Below are positions 12,301-23,902 of a stretch of DNA of 64,000 nucleotides, piece by piece; positions within the stretch are counted from its first letter, which is position 1, and every line of letters begins with the position of its first letter. Origin of the DNA: Terebella lapidaria (taxonomy: Eukaryota > Annelida > Polychaeta > Terebellida > Terebellidae); NCBI GenBank assembly GCA_949152475.1, contig OX424561.1:24732481-24796480 (forward strand), written 5' to 3'. Both the position numbers and the translations under genes were made by a program. Under the pieces are notes generated by a model. The model worked only from the letters and a program-made list of their open reading frames with translations. It made no database searches and was not told where the DNA came from.

Positions 12301-14654
12301 ATGCAGCACTTGTCCAAGTACGTGCCTGTGTCGGGCGGGAACCCTGTCGCGGTTGCTGTCCATGGGGACGGAGGGACAGTGGAAACAATCACCAAGGCGA
12401 AGAAAGGTCGCGCTTTGAGCGCATCACCAGTATCTGCGTTCGTCTCCATGAAGGAACTCCCGCAGGAGTTCCACAAGGAAGGAATTCTCATGGAGGTGAC
12501 TTCATATTTGTATGTTGAAAGATATAATTTAACATAAATATTATGATTGTCTGTTTTCTTTGTATTGATTGTTCTTCATCATCCCTTTACTACATCAATA
12601 ACAAAGAACTCAAGATGTCCATGTACATGTATGTCATCACGTTTGTATGGTTTGCAGGACTTAATGCGCGACATGGATTCGTCACAGTCCAGAGCGGACA
12701 AGGGGACGTTGTCACACATGAAAGTGCTCTTTGGACATTATTCTGCCCAGACCCCAGTCATGACACATTTCAAGGACGTATGGAACTTGATATCGGTGAG
12801 AAATCAGAGTTCCCTTTCTGTGCACATTGCTGACAATAATTTTAGGAGCTCAGGATCTCTGAGTACATTTCCCCGAAAATGTACGAACTACATGCATGTA
12901 GGTTTGTAACCCGGATTCTGATTTCCCATTCTTCTAACAGTTGGTCACTGAGGGGCTCGTGTGTGTGATGTTTCTTCGGGAGGCAAACATGGCATCACTG
13001 GACAGTATACCCGAGGGAGACTCCTGTGATGGTGATTGGGTTGACGGTGTAGTTGACAAGATGTTGGATCGGTTGTTTAGGCGTCCTACCCCCGAAGACA
13101 TCCGCTCTGTGTCCGAGGCATATGATGGAGAAGGGAGCTCAGACGAGTCCTTCTCTTTCTGCTTTTGCCGTGAAGGTAGTGTAAACTGCAATCAGCAATA
13201 CTGACACAAACAGATGCACATCATGTCCTTGATGACGTAGTCGCTACTGAGGTACAACACTATCCAGCTGTTCTTTTTCATTGCAGACAAGGCAGAAAGC
13301 ATGGTCCAGTGTTGCAACAGTTTATGTCCCAGAGATTGGATTCATTTTTCTTGTGCCACACCTGAACTGCACACAGCGCCTGAGGACGACTGGTATTGCT
13401 GCTCCGAATGCTCCGATAGCGATGGCTACATATATTGCGTGTGCCAAAAGAGGAAAGGCGGTAGAATGGTCCAGTGCGCCTTGAAAGAGAATTGCCGCCG
13501 CCACGAGTGGTATCACGTCCCGTGTTTGAAGTTGAAGAAACGCCATAGATTTCCAGGTGTGTTCGAATTCCTGCATGCTTAATAATTTGATTTAAAAAAT
13601 TGTTACATCATTCCCTAATATCCGGAAACGTGGACTCATTATGCTATTTTTTTTACAGCTAAGTGGTACTGCAGTGACCAGTGTGCACTGGCAGAAGATG
13701 ACGATGACGGCACACAGCAGTACACACTTTCCCTGCTGTGGCAGTGCCTGAACATCCTTGCCAGGCGGCTCATGGTGAGGCTCGGGGATGGACCATCCAT
13801 GTTGGCAATGTGGCGAATCGACATGATTCAGTTCTGGGCCAAGAAGCACACTCGCTATTTGAGATTGGGTCATCGTCTTTTGGCGAGTGAGTACCAGAAG
13901 GATAATGAATTTGTGGATAACAATGGATCAGTTTTTGTTGGCAAAATTGAAATGTTTATATGGTCAAATCACAACTGTGATATACATATAGGTACTGGAG
14001 GACCTATGTCCGAGGCCGAGACGTTTGAGTTCACTTGGAATCGTGTGGCCAATCTCCGAGGGAAAGAGAACTCGAACATCCCTCTGGACCTGCTCAATGA
14101 ATTTCTTAACAAGGATTTCAAGGGTAACTTTGTACTTCTTCTTTTCACATGTGGTAGTTTGGAGGAGGGGTAATGATGTGTTTGGAGGACGAGACCTTTG
14201 GTAGAAGAATCATAATCCAATGCATAATAATATCATCATTAGATGTCATTAGATGATCATTAATGTACATTATAGACTTCCATATATCTCCACAGACATG
14301 ATCAAGCAAAGTCGTGGGCAGTATACGCCAAAACAAATACAACGCTGTAGCCAGATGGGGGGTGCGTTCCGCTCAGAAATGAGGACTTTGCTGATGGAAG
14401 CAGATGTGGCTGGCGAAGTTGAAGCGATAGGTGCATACGGTTCGAAGTCTCCAAGTACCCGTAAGGCTGTACAAGACTTTGTTGAGGAGTACAGCCCGGT
14501 GGCATTATTTGACTATTGTCCGCCCAGGCAACACAAGTCTTTCTCTGGATATGTACGGCCACCAAATGCCATCAAGTCGCCTCGAAAACTGGGTTCGATG
14601 CTGAAGCAGCTTTCCTGCAACATAGACATGTGGAGAGATATTTCATCGTCCTGA
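9359..14654 (+). CDS. DUF6589-like putative transposase with tandem PHD fingers
   Basis: Exons seen: 9359-10038, 11966 (ATG at 11974)-12495, 12658-12795, 12941-13175, 13287-13556, 13659-13886, 13992-14123 and 14296-14654. From 11974 on, all phases agree and give 627 codons. The first exon has a CxxC finger pair (NCLNC, FVCENC) and the helical SLDWSVVVGQL...APLFCDTVL block typical of the family's N terminus. The second has KSPVCNLG, then HLSKYVP, then VHGDGGTVE, matching the GDQLT block of relatives. Exons 4-6 hold two PHD fingers (CFCR...CSEC; YCVC...WYCSDQC), the second ING-like. Exon 7 ends NIPLDLLNEFLNKDFK, a late catalytic-core signature. The ATG at 9359 has a good context (AACATGG). The part expected between 10038 and 11966, bearing the first acidic residue, was not found. 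Role as the element's transposase is inferred from position. Confidence 0.65.
10039..11965. other. large intron; missing middle of the transposase, ACGCG cluster
   Basis: No exon for the expected middle segment of the DUF6589-like protein was found. The donor before it is phase 2 and the next acceptor needs phase 1, so at least one exon is hidden or lost here. The words ACGCGT/TACGCG recur at about 10907, 10948, 11332, 11354, 11695 and 11723, in both orientations, and may mark a nested insertion of about 0.85 kb. An imperfect palindrome around GATATC lies near 10395-10500. Confidence 0.4.
13160..13705 (+). other. two adjacent PHD fingers across three exons
   Basis: PHD 1 runs from FCFCRE at the end of exon 4 to CCSEC in exon 5. 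PHD 2 runs from YCVCQKRKGG to WYCSDQC at the start of exon 6. Both keep the C4HC3 ligand order. The second has MVQC...C....WYHVPCL, like ING-family fingers that bind methylated H3K4. They sit inside the transposase-like protein, between its GDG block and its NIPLDL block, so the domain is an insertion into the core and not a tail. Confidence 0.75.
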
Positions 14655-15387
14655 ATAGTCCCAGTGCATTCCTCAGTACATTGACAAATATGTTCAGCAT
14701 GTAAACAATCTGTATATACTGATCATTGTCCTTTGGTCTGTATGCATTCCATGACATTGCAAACATTGATTTTTCCATGTCACTAGAGGCGGCTATTTGA
14801 ACCTTGTTTGATATTGTGACCGGGAAGTTTTCCACGAACATGCAGATAATTCTAGCTGTATGTCATGCTTTTGTGTGATTTATGTCTTAAACCATTATTG
14901 CTTTGTATGTGTATTCGTCCAGGCAGAGATGTGTATCTATGGATCTTCACTTACAAGTACCCGGTATTTGCTAGAGGCAATGCGATTTATATGTACATGT
15001 GGATAATACAACCTACATAATTATGTGATTGCATTTCATGTGTAGCATATGACAATGGTTGTTTTGGTATATGAGTAGGCAAATCGTGTCATTTATTGTT
15101 ATGAATCTGTAACATGAACATATATTATGCCCATAAACTACTGAACTCGTGTTTCATACATTTCTTTATTGCGTAAAAAGCTACACCGTTTGCTGTGAGA
15201 CATGTCATACATTATGCTGTGAGACATATATATATATATGTATAGATGACCTGGTGATGCTTATATTACCATAACTCCCGTATCACACAATATTAGTGAG
15301 ATTCAAATCCATGTCAAATTCGTAGTTCTACATAAAATGAATTATAAATTAACCTATAAATACCGTAGCTGAATTATCAAAGAATAT
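14655..15387. other. spacer between the two facing stop codons
   Basis: 733 bp of AT-rich DNA separate the transposase-like stop (14654) from the helicase stop (15388). It contains a short AT microsatellite near 15228-15238 and presumably both 3' UTRs. No gene seen. Confidence 0.5.
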
Positions 15388-17429
15388 TTATTGTTCCATT
15401 GGCTCTGACTGCCTTTCACAGACGGAACAACATCCTGGACCTCCACACATTGATGCCAAAGTATTTTCCGCCATGCAATCCAGCCGGAAATATTTTAGGA
15501 TCTGCAGCCTCAGACAGCTGTCAGTGCTTGTCACGTACTTAAGTATACAGGGCTGACAATATTTCTTGTTAATCGACAAAGGCGGCTTATAGAGGATGGC
15601 CTTGCAGAGTCGACCATCTCGACCTGCCCGGCCCACCTCCTGCCAGTACATGAGGATGTCCTGCGGTGGGCCCCAATGCAGTACGAACTCGATGTCCGGC
15701 ACCTGGATTCCCATGGCAAACGCTACTGTTGTGATCAGTACTCTGAGGTTCGAGTCGGTCAGGAAAAGGGAAGTTATTCTCTTGGAATCTTCCTCTTGGA
15801 GGTTGGCGTGGAACATATCCACGATCCTGGTGTCTCCATCATCAGAGTCAGACTCAACAGAAAGTGCCTTTCCAAGGGCTTGGTAGAACTCTCCGTACAA
15901 ATTGGAGCACATATCAACAGACCTGCGATTGAGACACATGATATCTTTCACTGTCAACATGTATGATGCATCACAGTATTATTAGTAGATATTGGATCTA
16001 TTTTCCATATTGTCCTCGTATTTGTTACGTTACCTCGTGAATATAATTATCTTGGGCATCCTATTCCTAAGAGTCCGTATCATTTCCACTACCCACTGCA
16101 GCGATGCAAAAGAGTCTCCACCACTGGAGATTTCCAGTTTGATGTTTACACTACATATTATAAAAAAAAAACAAAGGTGTAAATTTGGAACGTTGTGATA
16201 ATATTTTGGGGAACACGAACTATAACACCTACAAGTATAAAACAGGACGCACCGATTGGATATCTCGGCAAGAAAGTCATAGTCTTCACGAACTATAGAG
16301 AGATGACTAGCGATCTCCGCGACCATGTGTTGCGTGCAAGTTGCTGTAAGCAACAGCACCTGTGTCTCCGAGAATATGCTCCGTAATCTGTCGAGTTTCT
16401 TGTATTCCGGACGAAATGTCTGTCCCCTACAAATAACAGATGATAAACAAGCACAATGATTGCACTCATCAGTCTAGTCCATATGTATGTACCAAGTATG
16501 CATGGTTACCAGGTGACTGAGGTGTTCAACTGCGGGACCACACTCACATATCAAAGTGGAGGGAGTGGAAATTGTTACATCAACAATGACAAGTACAGAT
16601 CAATAAAGTTACATAAGAAAAATAGATGCTAGAAGGGATTGCAGGGAAGCCAAGGCTTAAAACGTTTCAATTATAAAGTTTCTTTTTCGGAAAGTGGAAA
16701 GGAGCAACTGGCATATATTTATATTATTACATACCACGTGAGCATGCAATGCACCTCGTCATATGCCAGTAGAGCTAGTTTAAATTTTTTATTTCTCCTC
16801 TTCAAGAGACCAAGGAGCGACGCGGTGCACATCATTTCCGGATAGGTCATGAGGAGGTGGAACTGCTCGTTGAGGATTTCTGAATCATGTAATATATTGC
16901 ACATGAATGAAGTTACTCATCGCGGTGGCCTGGAACGAACACTAAGTGTACAAACAGTTCAAAATTTAAGGTACCATTTTTTGTGTCTTCACACAAATCC
17001 TTGGCGCTTGACAGGCAGATCACGCTCAGACCGGTCGTACTCCACCTTTTTCGCTGGTCTTCCAACAGTGTTTTCAACGGGAACACGACGATAACGTAGT
17101 GTGGTTTTCGGCTGGTGTACATCTGTACCGGTACATGAAGGGTCTCATAATGATGTAGGCATGAAGACGTTAATAATAAGAATGACACGGATTATATAGC
17201 CTGATAATGAAGTTTTACTTGCCAGGTTCAGTATTTCTGGGTAGTAAGCGAACACATCACTTTTCCCGTAGTTGGTCGGTAGGATGAGAAACAGAGCCAA
17301 TGTTTCATGTTTTAGAAGATGTTGAAATGCTTGTTTTTGGTGAGTATTGAATTCGTAATTTATGTTATATTTGTCCTTGACTTTCCTAAGTGCAATGGCG
17401 AAATCCATTTGGTTCCAGTTTTCCGTCAA
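15388..17429 (-). CDS. small RecQ-family DNA helicase, six exons
   Basis: Exons, read leftward: 17429-17223, 17122-16975, 16879-16735, 16426-16253, 16150-16034 and 15922-15388. Phases agree throughout and give 1326 nt, 441 aa. Motifs: PTNYGKS (Walker A, residues 51-57), VVFPL..LLEDQ (Ia), DEVH (motif II, about 159-162), LLLTAT (III, about 191-196), IIIFTR (IV), AFAMGIQVPDIEFVLHWGPP (V) and GRAGRDG (VI, about 361-367). A RecQ-type zinc patch (SCLRLQILKYF...C....CCSVC) follows. There is no winged-helix or HRDC domain, so it is much shorter than BLM or WRN. RecQ enzymes unwind DNA 3' to 5'. Oddities: N-Y replaces G-x in Walker A, DEVH replaces DEAH, and intron 1 appears to use a GC donor (GCAAGT). 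It lies just inside the right inverted repeat and is intact, so it is probably an active component of the element. Confidence 0.85.
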
Positions 17430-17670
17430 TCTCCAGCTTGTTATTTTAGATTGAATAATATCACTGTGAGCTATTCATATGTTATATTTACTCTAGGGAG
17501 TGGTGGGTCATACAGTCGTGAAATATCAGGTCATTCTGTGAGCAGGGGATTATGGAATATTATGTGTGAAATCAGTACATCGTACGATGTTTTGATGTAC
17601 TGACCAATAACTGATTGTTGATGGTGAACATGACATGTACATGCACACGTGTAACAATGTGTAAACACAA

Positions 17671-18064
17671 GAACACGTGCATTTATTGACAAATATTGCT
17701 ATTTCCCGTACACAATATGCAGATTGAGAATGATCGCTCAGTCGCTCGGGCGCGCCATCTGGCGAATGATGGCTATACAAGGTCTGTCAGAAATGTCCGC
17801 TTCGATTTGTTGCTAAAAGTTTGGAAGTCAAGATTACCAATAAGAACCTACTATTTGCAAATATCGTCAGTTTCTACGTGCAGCTGTGTTCGTGTAGATC
17901 ACATAGGCAGTCTTCGGGTATACCCTGCATGTTAGTTAAGTGCCACAGATGATTTGCTCGTACATGTGTCCCCCAATCCCGCCCATATGATGATGCAGTG
18001 GCCACGAAACTGACATGGTACTCACGTCGTCCTATCAGTACCAATGTCAGTTTCATCGGAACTA
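17671..18064 (-). repeat. right terminal inverted repeat, 394 bp
   Basis: Reverse complement of 8496-8889, equal in length and by eye without mismatch. The helicase start codon lies 242 bp inside it, so the promoter probably lies between the repeat and 17429 or in the repeat itself. Confidence 0.93.
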
Positions 18065-18072
18065 GTTTAACT
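18065..18072. repeat. target-site duplication, right copy
   Basis: GTTTAACT immediately after the right inverted repeat. It matches the left copy at 8488-8495 exactly. Confidence 0.93.
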
Positions 18073-18840
18073 GGATATATTTCATTGGGTAACATGGCCA
18101 ACGCAATGTATGTTTCAAATTTTGGTATTGATAAAAATGTGTAGGTCCGAAATACATTATGAAATTTTTAATGGCAGTGTATCAATATTGATAAATAATA
18201 ATGATAAATTCCTAACATGTTTGATTGGTATTATAATTGATTTATTTTGTTCTTGTTTCTATGTTCAACTTTTATAAGATAAACATATGTATGACGAGTA
18301 TACTACCAAATGCAATATCCATGATATTTTTTGTCTGGTATGTGTGATATCATACTTTTGATCCATGTATGTCAAAAGATGAAGTGCTTCAATTTATAAT
18401 TCACGAATAGTCATGATGAAATGCTACAATTGTGTAAATTTCTCATCAATTGTGTTGAAACAACCCATGTGCAATAATGATACTTTACTTTCGAATGTAA
18501 CCATGATGCCAATGAAACAAAAACCTGGTGATATTTACATTTACTATGTTATTGGGATCAGTATGTATCCTGTATCTAGCTTGGTTCTGTGCTCTTTGTA
18601 TGCATAGACACAGGCATATACACAATATGGTCAGTGAATACATGCATGTACTGTTAGTTATTTGGTGAACACAAATTGTTATATTAGATGTTATAGTAGA
18701 TGTCACTACCCCAGAAGTTTTAAACTTATATAACATTTATTTGCAGTACGTGTTCATTTCTTCAAGAAAAACCATTTTCGAAAATATTCAATGCGCATCA
18801 CTGACAAAAAAATGGCGAGGGTAACAACCCCTCAAGGACT
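18073..18840. other. AT-rich flank, no gene seen
   Basis: Host flank right of the young transposon. No domain, repeat or RNA gene recognised. Confidence 0.4.
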
Positions 18841-20640
18841 GATTGCACGTAAATTATCAAAATCACCAAGACAATACAATACCCTGACTGAAAATTTGAC
18901 TAGCACACACATATACTCATGGATGATGAACCGAGACATAGTTTCATGAATGATATCACGGAAACTGTGCAATTTGATGATTAGAGAAATCATTTTATAC
19001 GTTTCACCAAAACGAACATTCTTGTGTTCCACTTGACAAACAATGGCTGTTGCGTATATTTATTCTTTGTTGTGGTCAAAATAATAAAAACATCTAGGGC
19101 TATACTTTCTGTGAGATGAATACAATGAACTGAACATTCATAATCCCAAACACCTCGGTGCATCCGAGTGCATTTCACTTGTGAGTTTTACTGGCCTCAC
19201 TAGCTATTTGCTGTAGATGATAATCCTTTCGCTCGCCCTGTTGTGAGTGTATTTTGTATACTGAGAGATAGGTCGGAAAATGACATAATTATGAAAACGA
19301 TGAATTTAACAAATTTAACAGTGTTTAGTAAGAAACGGAGTCTCGGTTAGTAATCCTTGATGGCTAACAATCAGAAAGGCAAAGTTTCACGTTGATTGGA
19401 ATTGTGTAATTTTATGAATTTGTTACCTTTATATTTACATTATAAGTGAATGGACAGCTGGTCGATTCCAGGTTCATGACTATCACCAGCCCAAGCGACG
19501 CGGAGCGCGTCCAAGATGGCCCACAATGGTGCTCCGGACGAAAACAGTAAAATCATCATTATGACTGATTAACGGGCTGTCGCAAAAACTGTTAGTATTG
19601 TATGTATGCTAATATACGAGAGGCCCCCAAATACATATGAGGCCCAAGTATTATATCCTGCGCCTTCCTCTATATTCAATAAGGATTAAAAAGGTGCGAG
19701 ACGGATTAAATGGTATGTTTTCAGTGAACGAGTAGTATTAAGGAGCAGTGTACGGTACTTGGGCCACATATGATAACTCAACTAAATACCTCGATATATT
19801 GCTCAAAAATCCCTCCAAACATCGCTAATCCTTCCTGGCAAAATTTGTGGTCGGTGACTGCCAAGGCTAAAGTCAATGTTTGGAGGGGATTTTCAACAAT
19901 ATTTCGGAGTATCTAAGTGCGTTCTCATACATAAGTTGGGTCCTCTTGTGTATCTGAGTGAATACGAAAAGACAATTTGGTGTGTCAACCCAGATAACTG
20001 TATTAATCGTGATTTGTTTGTTTTCGTCCCGAGCACCAATGTGGGCCATCTTGGACGCGCTCCGCCTTGCTTGGGCTGGACTATCACATGCAATCAATTC
20101 TTAAAACTTCATTGATATGGGTTAGAAGGACAATACTGGTGTCTTAAAAACTATAATGCCATTCAGCTGATGGCTCGGTAGATGTAAAGACTTCGCTCCG
20201 TAGTTGTGATGCATCTGCAGCGAAAATTCAAATACAATTAAAATCTGAGTCAGAGTGTGTGAAGTATCTCAAAGCTTTATATTCTTATTGAACTTCCATG
20301 CCACCTACTTCATTGTTGGAATTCACAGAAACAGTGTTGAGTATTGGTAATGATTTATATGTTCTACATGTATCAATGTCATCACATGAAAACACTTGGT
20401 AGTCAAACAATGTAGAAAAATAATCATTGAGTATTGTTTGGAATTTTTCCAGAGAGTAGTCGATAAGCAGCTGCAGGTGCGAAATCTGTAGCGCGCCATC
20501 AGCCTCTCACGAGATATCCCTTTGACAGCTGACGACTACGTGAAGGCAGCTTTAGATTATGGACTGAGGCCAGCAACAGCAACATTCTTCGAAGGGCAGC
20601 TTAGAAGTTGCAACAGGGAGAATAAAGGTTAATGAGTGAT
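18841..20640 (+). pseudogene. relic of the second transposase-like family
   Basis: 18841-19477 is an inverted copy of 35019-35700, the first large intron and splice edge of the gene at 33427-37967. The copy includes the acceptor (CCAG) and the first codons of the next exon (GTTCATGAC). The exon then breaks at a 592-bp MITE and resumes at 20088 with ATGCAATCAATTCTTAA, as in the paralogue near 34999, before similarity fades. A coding-looking remnant with SRDIPLTADDYVKAALDYG lies at 20455-20635. The relic lacks the rest of the gene. It shows that this family has at least two copies here, in opposite orientation. Confidence 0.6.
19487..20078. mobile_element. 592-bp foldback MITE with 9-bp duplication
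   Basis: Ends are CAGCCCAAGC...GCTTGGGCTG, with inverted repeats of about 65 bp and further inner mirror segments (CCCTCCAAACAT near 19820 and its complement near 19878), so most of it can fold on itself. GACTATCAC flanks both ends (19478-19486, 20079-20087). The uninterrupted paralogue near 35000-35015 shows this word once, which proves the insertion. A 9-bp duplication suggests a Mutator-like source, though the ends are not diagnostic. Confidence 0.85.
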
Positions 20641-21880
20641 AGTGGTTGATTTAACTGTGTTTATCAAGTGTTGTTGAAATTGTAGTTCTGCTAAATATTG
20701 CACGAAATCATATCACAGTTATGTCCCAAACTGTTGCTCATATTTCTAGTTTTATCATGACGCATGTGAACTATTTTCTGTTTTGTACATGTCGGGTCAG
20801 AGATGGACTGTTAAGAACAAATGTGCTGCACTGGGTATATACTTTCGAAGCAAGCAGGCATACAAAACCCCCACGTCTTTGTGTTGTTTAAACATTATCT
20901 TTTTTTACTTTTATTATCTTTTGATTTACATATATCACGGTATATATTCATATATATTCATTTATTTACGGTAATTATCTTTTGATTTGCATATATTAGT
21001 GCAACATATACAAGAAGAGTTGTGAAAAGGATATCGATGGAAACCAATCTTGTTCATGTCATGAAATGTGTTCACAGTAGTATGGTGATTGGAAGTTTTG
21101 GAAGTATGGTGATGGTTTTCCATCACTAAATGTGACTTGACTATGTAGTATGTACATACTGAGTGTTGTCCTGTAAAGTTGTGAGTAAATGTGACATACA
21201 TGTTATGATTAAATGTATGTCGTTCAAACACGGAAAACGAATAAACAAATATAACTACTATCAATTTTTTTTTGATTTCACCATCGTTGCATGGATATCA
21301 TATATTGTTTACAGCTCATATCCTGACTACAGAAACAATTCACTTGAGAAAATCTAGCATGATCGTATTATATTTTATTCCAATAGGCACAAAATCACAT
21401 TGTAATTATAGTCTACCAAAGTTAGGTCAGAATAGCTCATAAGGTAGACATTTGGGTGTCAAAGCTGAATTTTTGCACAGTGACTCTGGAGACCATATGA
21501 ATAACCCACAAAAAAAGTCCCCATAAATCCCATGGGGGGTTTTCTCCAAAATCCAAGATGGCCACCATTTATATGGGAAATAACTTAAAATTGACCTATC
21601 GAGTTATCTACTGTATGTACGTTGGTGATTTTAGTGTCTACCCCCATGTTTTCTGACCTAAGGAAGCTCCCATTTTCCTCATAGACTCGTCGAACGTCAA
21701 TCCAAGATTGGATTCTATATATATTCGTGAGACCAGTAATGATGCCAACGAGACCTAGTTGGGAGCTTTTTCTATGTTATATTTCCTATCTCGACTGGCC
21801 CCTAAAATGGCACAACTGGTCCCTAAAATCAAACTTTTGGCCTAAACTATAGTTGTAGCTTTTTCAGCTTTTTTCAGGCC
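20641..21880. other. no gene recognised
   Basis: AT-rich DNA with short frames only. The part at 21410-21800 has the look of an old dispersed repeat (CCAAGATGGCCACC), but no ends were found. Confidence 0.35.
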
Positions 21881-21957
21881 CCTAACTTGGGAACGTTTGT
21901 CCGGACAGGTTAAGCACCCAAAAGCGTCAGTATGTCAGGTGGAACCATATTCCAAAG

Positions 21958-22097
21958 CCATGGCGGCGGAATTGACAGAGATGGAAAGCGTAATTGTTCC
22001 AACCGTTTTGCCTGAATGGGCGCTGTTTGGCCAAGGTGAAGAGGGATCAAACCCCGATGGTAATGATGACTTTGTTATGGCCGGCTCGTTCTTGGTA
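21958..22097 (+). CDS. possible first exon of an unknown gene
   Basis: ATG in strong context (GCCATGGCGG) opens MAAELTEMESV and an acidic stretch ending ...SFL before a possible donor GTATCG. No acceptor partner or family was recognised. It could be a chance frame. Confidence 0.3.
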
Positions 22098-22159
22098 TCG
22101 ATGAACAGAATAGTTTCTGCAAATTGCGTTCTTGAACTGATCATTTATTTGTACTAACT

Positions 22160-23900
22160 ACGAATGTGCGAGAAAAAAGTTTAAAGGTTTATATAGCATA
22201 CTTGTGTTAATAGGAAATAATGAAATTGTTGTTTGTTACGTTTTTAATGGTCATCATCAAACCTAGCTGTCATAGAGGTAATAGGTTCGTCTGTTCACCT
22301 GTATGAAAATTTCTATACTGTATGGCTTGAGAATGATCTTGGTGTTCGGGAGATGGTAATCTATCGTCCATCATGTTCGATTTGTCCATTAATATCGCTA
22401 ACGAAATACTTGCAATGAATCTTGCGTACGTTTGTCTGATGACTTGATTAGTATATTGTTATACGCCGATGTTGTTTATGGTGAACACGTAGAATTTTGC
22501 AGAATATATTATCAAAACAAGGAACGTAGATCACACTTCACATACTTTTTGTCTTGGAACTGACAATATTGATATTGTATCCAATTAGAAATACCTGCGT
22601 TTTGTGCCAGACTAATTATGATGGATTTTTTTAAATCGGTGTAAATGTTTTAGCCGGTTTGCAGCACGAAGGGTTCTATGAACCATTATTCATAAAGTTA
22701 AATGTAATGAGGATGAAGGGTTTAATACTTCTAGTAAAATGTTTGATGCATGAATTGTCCCTGTTGTGGACTACGGATCTGAGGTAGGGAATGTTATAGG
22801 TTTTTCAAATGTTTTTTTCAAAATAGGTTTTTATTTGGGTGTACACAGATATGCGCCTACTGCGGCGGTGCAGGGGGTATGGGGTGGATTGCACCTAAAT
22901 ATAGACAAATGTACAGTTTACTCAGATATGACTAATAAACGTTGTAGATTCATCTACTAAATATTGTATATCCATCTTAGTACAATTACGATTTGGTATA
23001 CTATCATTAAAGTTAATTTTTCAATTTTGAGTTAGCTTATTTGTGTTTTCATGTTTATAGTCAATTCTATTAAACATTTTCCTTCGTATGATGAGGTACC
23101 AAGAAATGAGGTACCAATATGTATAGGACGGCGAGGAAGATGTACACGTAGCTACTTACTATCACGATAAAAGTGTCTGCAAAACCAGATTGTAGACCTA
23201 AAGAAAATAAACATATATCGTATCTCATGGTGGTGATCTGGACCTCAACTGAACCACGTCACAAACGAGTCGTGACTTGATGAATCCGAACAAACGAAAG
23301 ACAGTGGATAGTTTATCAGTCATGATGCTGTTTTGCATGAAGAACATCATATTTTTTATCACTATAGACCTATGCACTCTGTTACTTACACTTCATTGAT
23401 ATCCGTCTACTGAAGACGATACCTTATTGCACAATGACGAAATTCCATTTTCAATATTCGTAACTGTACTTGAAATTACTAGTTCAGTTTTGCACAATCA
23501 TTGTCGATGTTCAATGGGTTCGATAGGGTACAGCCAACACTTGCCCTGATATAGGTTGACATTTGCAAGAAGAAAATTAAAGTATGTTGTATGACCTCCG
23601 AAGAATTGTGGACTCGGGGGATTTACATGTAATAAGCAAATACGAAGGTTCATGTGATCTTTCCAGACATATTTATACTGTTTACCCACGACCTATTCAT
23701 TTTGTTCCATATATATTTAAAGCAAGTGCCTTCGAAAACAGATACAAATATATTTCATATTAAACATGTGAATTTACTTGAATGAGGCGTACTCACATCA
23801 TATTTATTGACTAAAACCAGTCATTTGGGAAATTTTGCTCATTTGAACAGGCAGTTCATGCGTGAACACAGGAACTGTATCCATCATACGCAGATGTAAA
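22160..23900. other. no gene recognised
   Basis: AT-rich stretch. Open frames are short and show no domain pattern. No inverted or tandem repeat was noticed. Confidence 0.35.
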
Positions 23901-23902
23901 CA

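Larger units (their letters stand above)
8496..18064. mobile_element. complete RecQ/DUF6589 DNA transposon with long TIRs
   Basis: The two ends are exact mirror copies. The left end starts TAGTTCCGATGAAACTG at 8496, and the right end is its reverse complement, ending at 18064. Each inverted repeat is 394 bp (8496-8889 and 17671-18064), with no mismatch found by eye. Directly outside both ends stands the same octamer, GTTTAACT (8488-8495 and 18065-18072), a perfect target-site duplication. The 9569-bp element holds a DUF6589-like gene with PHD fingers (+) and a RecQ-family helicase gene (-) with 3' ends facing each other. Identical repeats and duplication mean a recent insertion. An 8-bp duplication is known for hAT, P and Zisupton-type elements, but the ends do not fit the hAT end consensus, and RecQ cargo is not a standard part of those families. 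Element limits are highly certain; superfamily is open. Confidence 0.93.

Noticed and set aside
8496-18064. Calling the young element a hAT transposon because of the 8-bp duplication
   Set aside because: The ends (TAGTT...AACTA) do not fit the hAT end consensus, and the proteins lack the hAT dimerisation text.
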